Shown here piece by piece: positions 5,571 through 7,504 of a stretch of DNA of 7,504 nucleotides. The notes under the pieces are model-generated. The model searched no databases and had not been told where the DNA came from. It saw only the letters and a program-made list of their open reading frames with translations. The DNA is from Gammaproteobacteria bacterium (GTDB taxonomy: Bacteria; Pseudomonadota; Gammaproteobacteria; UBA6429; Thiohalophilaceae), in contig JAOUOK010000070.1 of assembly GCA_029880425.1 (NCBI GenBank), forward strand, positions 1 through 7,504, given 5' to 3'. A program made the translations under genes and the position numbers. Position 1 is the first letter of the stretch. The number at the start of each line of letters is the position of its first letter.

Positions 5571-6371
5571 ATGAACAAACTGACACTAAGCACTGCAAGT
5601 TTATTACTTGCTACTTTTTTTGCTCACAGCGCCTTCGCACTGGATAAAAATTCTGTCGCAGCTGTAAATGGAAAAAATATCACTCAAAAACAATACCAGG
5701 AACATTTAAAATTATTATCTTCACAAAACAGGCAAGGTAACCAGGCCCCGATAAATCGCGACGCTGTTTTAAATGATTTAATTAATAAAGAGGTTCTGCT
5801 CCAGGAAGCGAAGAAGAAAAAGCTTGATAAAGATAAACAAGTAAAAGCACAACTTGAAAGGCTGAAGCAAAACTTAATGGTTCAGGCATTACTATCCAAA
5901 TCACCTGCAGCAAAACCCATCACGGATAAAGAACTACAGGAAGTTTATGACAAACAAATCAAAAACGCAGACCGTTCTGAATTTAAAGCACGTCACATAC
6001 TGGTAAAAGAAGAAGCAAAAGCTAAAGAACTTATCGCCAAGTTGAATGATGGTGCTGACTTTGCTGAAACAGCTAAAAATGAGTCAACCGGCCCTTCAGG
6101 TAAAAATGGTGGTGATTTAGGCTGGTTCTCAGCGGCACAAATGGTCCCAGCTTTTTCTCAGGCAACATCTAAGCTAATGAAAGGCACACACAGTCAGTCT
6201 CCGGTAAAAACACGTTTTGGTTATCACATTATTAAATTAGAAGACTCACGTACACGTGAGCTTCCCAAGTTTGCAGATGTGAAAGAACAAATTCGTCCTG
6301 CAATACGGAATAAACGCTTACAAGAATACGTTATGAAATTACGTAACGCAGCGAAAATTGAAGTTAAATAA
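5571..6371 (+). CDS. Exported parvulin-type peptidyl-prolyl cis-trans isomerase (PpiC/PrsA-like)
   Basis: Periplasmic prolyl isomerase and probable folding factor. The start at ATG 5571 is chosen over the longer open frame because AAGGA (5559-5563) lies seven bases ahead and a clean signal peptide follows: MNK, a hydrophobic core at 4-19, and a likely cleavage after A23 (AFA|LDK). The mature protein has a lysine- and glutamine-rich helical N-domain (about 24-130, with a NGKNITQKQYQEHL motif like SurA/PrsA N-domains), then a parvulin domain at about 137-226 with ARHILVK (H142), STGPSGKNGGDLGWF, QMVPAF (M191, F195) and FGYHIIKLED (F216, H219). The position often occupied by Cys or Asp in the active site is Thr173. 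The helical C-terminal tail (236-266) is basic. It is 266 residues long, without a lipobox, so probably soluble. It ends the yciB-yciI unit. Confidence 0.9.
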   Translation: MNKLTLSTASLLLATFFAHSAFALDKNSVAAVNGKNITQKQYQEHLKLLSSQNRQGNQAPINRDAVLNDLINKEVLLQEAKKKKLDKDKQVKAQLERLKQNLMVQALLSKSPAAKPITDKELQEVYDKQIKNADRSEFKARHILVKEEAKAKELIAKLNDGADFAETAKNESTGPSGKNGGDLGWFSAAQMVPAFSQATSKLMKGTHSQSPVKTRFGYHIIKLEDSRTRELPKFADVKEQIRPAIRNKRLQEYVMKLRNAAKIEVK

Positions 6372-6390
6372 GATTTACTTTATAAAATAA

Positions 6391-6419
6391 AAAAAAGCCC
6401 CTTGATAGGGGCTTTTTTT
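6391..6419. terminator. Bidirectional intrinsic terminator between convergent genes
   Basis: A GCCCC stem (6397-6401) pairs with GGGGC (6408-6412) around TTGATA, flanked by six A before and seven T after. The T run serves the parvulin gene, which ends at 6371; read on the minus strand, the A run becomes a U tract that can serve the permease gene ending at 6506. The remaining bases to 6505 hold no gene. Confidence 0.92.
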
Positions 6420-6505
6420 ATTTATAAATTTATTCTATTTCACAACTGAATCAGAGAACATGCAATAAAAGAAGGTTTTTTCCTTAGGATTACAAGATTC
6501 AATTA

Positions 6506-7504
6506 TCATTCCCATTTAAAAAACCATGCTCCAAATAACATGAAAATTGCGCTTTGAATCATTAATATAATTAAGTGGTAACTTACCTCTACCAATTCTG
6601 CCCCGTCAATCATAATAGCGCGAGCAGCAGTAGTAACATGTGTTAATGGAAATATTTCTGCTATGGATTGCATAATTGGTGCAGCACCTTCTAATGAAAA
6701 CCATACTCCTGAAAAAAACATCATCGGCCAACTGAACAAGTTAAGCAAGCCACCAGCTGTTTCCTCGCTTGAAATTCGTGCAGCGATGATTAAACCCAGG
6801 CTAATCATGTTTAATGCACCTAAAGCAAAAACTAAAAACAATGCCAAGTGTGACCCGTTCATAACAAAATTGACAAAAAAATGTGTACCGTAGAACACAA
6901 ATGCAGTCACTACAATAATAAGCATTATACGAGAGACAACCTGGGCAGAAAGATATTCAAGCGCAGTAATCGGGGTGGCCTTAAGACGTTTAAGCATGCC
7001 ATTTTTTCTGTAGCGTACAATAACAAATCCGACACCAAATAAAGCACTGAACATCATATTCATAGACAGAATGCCAGGTATGACCCAGTCAATATAACGA
7101 ATTTGTTTGCCACTGACTGTTTGCTTATTAAATAGATTTTCTTTTGTACCTAAAAGTATTTTCTCAACAAGGTAGCCTTTAGGTGACTCAGCATTAATCC
7201 AGTATTGTTGTGATTTTGCATCCAGCAGTAAGTCTACCTGGTGACGTTGCACTTTAGTTATCGCACGTGTTTTAGCTTCATGGTTTGATTCAATATTATA
7301 AAAATCGATATATTTAAGTTGAATAAATTCTTTTGCAGCTTTAGTTGCAAAATTTTCACTGATGACGGCAACTTTAAACTGTTTACCGATATCGCCAGTA
7401 AAGGCAAATGAAAAGCCCGCCACGATTAATACTGGCATCAGGATATTCCAGCTCAGCGATGAGCGATCACGAAAGAATTCTTTGTTTCTTGTAGATAACA
7501 ATGC
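6506..7504 (-). CDS. ABC-2 type transporter permease (N-terminus beyond the window)
   Basis: Inner-membrane permease of an ABC-2 type exporter (drug, lipid or polysaccharide export class); the substrate cannot be told. The frame is open to the right edge: codons continue upstream of the TTG at 7501, and the visible start (LLSTRNKEFFRDRSSL) is the conserved amphipathic lead that normally follows a few residues after Met, so only a short N-terminal part is missing. Counting from that TTG, a first membrane segment lies at about 17-35, then a large periplasmic domain (36-138), then five more segments near 140-162, 190-211, 218-241, 252-270 and 307-328. The cytoplasmic coupling motif KNGMLKRLKATPITALEYL is at 166-184. 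This six-segment layout with a big first loop fits the YhhJ-like/ABC2_membrane_3 type. The ATPase is expected just right of 7504. Confidence 0.88.
   Translation of the reverse strand, partial: ALLSTRNKEFFRDRSSLSWNILMPVLIVAGFSFAFTGDIGKQFKVAVISENFATKAAKEFIQLKYIDFYNIESNHEAKTRAITKVQRHQVDLLLDAKSQQYWINAESPKGYLVEKILLGTKENLFNKQTVSGKQIRYIDWVIPGILSMNMMFSALFGVGFVIVRYRKNGMLKRLKATPITALEYLSAQVVSRIMLIIVVTAFVFYGTHFFVNFVMNGSHLALFLVFALGALNMISLGLIIAARISSEETAGGLLNLFSWPMMFFSGVWFSLEGAAPIMQSIAEIFPLTHVTTAARAIMIDGAELVEVSYHLIILMIQSAIFMLFGAWFFKWE

Noticed and set aside
6471..6486. Second terminator for the permease (AAGG...CCTT around a T run)
   Set aside because: The stem is only four bases, and the strong two-way hairpin at 6391-6419 suffices.

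Overview
The window is a compact, ordinary-looking block of a gammaproteobacterial chromosome with moderate-to-low GC. The order PHP phosphoesterase (rnm/yciV) - yciO - trpS - scpA - scpB on the minus strand, with yciB - yciI - parvulin diverging on the plus strand, is a gene neighbourhood I associate with Pseudomonas-like and other non-enteric Gammaproteobacteria. ScpA/ScpB point to an SMC-ScpAB chromosome organiser, which argues against an E. coli-like enteric that uses MukBEF. I cannot name the genus.

Layout. Positions 1-4413 (minus strand, read right to left) hold rnm, yciO, trpS, scpA and scpB; scpB runs off the left edge. rnm and yciO overlap by 4 bases (GTGA). A 212-base gap before trpS carries the best promoter candidate in the window, with a palindrome filling its spacer. 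trpS and scpA are separated by about 50 bases holding three copies of a 7-base arm that can form two mutually exclusive hairpins. Positions 4414-4626 are the divergent intergenic region. Positions 4627-6371 (plus strand) hold yciB, yciI and a secreted parvulin-type prolyl isomerase, closely packed and ended by a strong terminator (6391-6419) that works in both directions. Positions 6506-7504 (minus strand, convergent) hold an ABC-2 type permease whose N-terminus lies beyond the right edge.

How the genes fit together. The minus-strand cluster mixes RNA end processing (RNase AM), a YrdC/Sua5-like protein, tryptophan charging of tRNA and chromosome condensation: housekeeping genes that share transcription rather than one pathway. 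The plus-strand unit is envelope-leaning: an inner-membrane YciB protein, the small YciI protein and an exported peptidyl-prolyl isomerase. The permease is a separate unit whose ATPase partner should lie to the right of the window.

I found no CRISPR array, insertion sequence, tRNA or rRNA, and no clear sign of a new defence or mobile system. The most interesting points are a cysteine motif in TrpS that nearly matches the [4Fe-4S] site known from Thermotoga TrpRS, the switchable hairpin pair between trpS and scpA, and the palindrome inside the trpS promoter candidate. Three of the four minus-strand operon genes with a visible start other than rnm and scpB (yciO, trpS, scpA) use GTG or TTG, each backed by a Shine-Dalgarno sequence.
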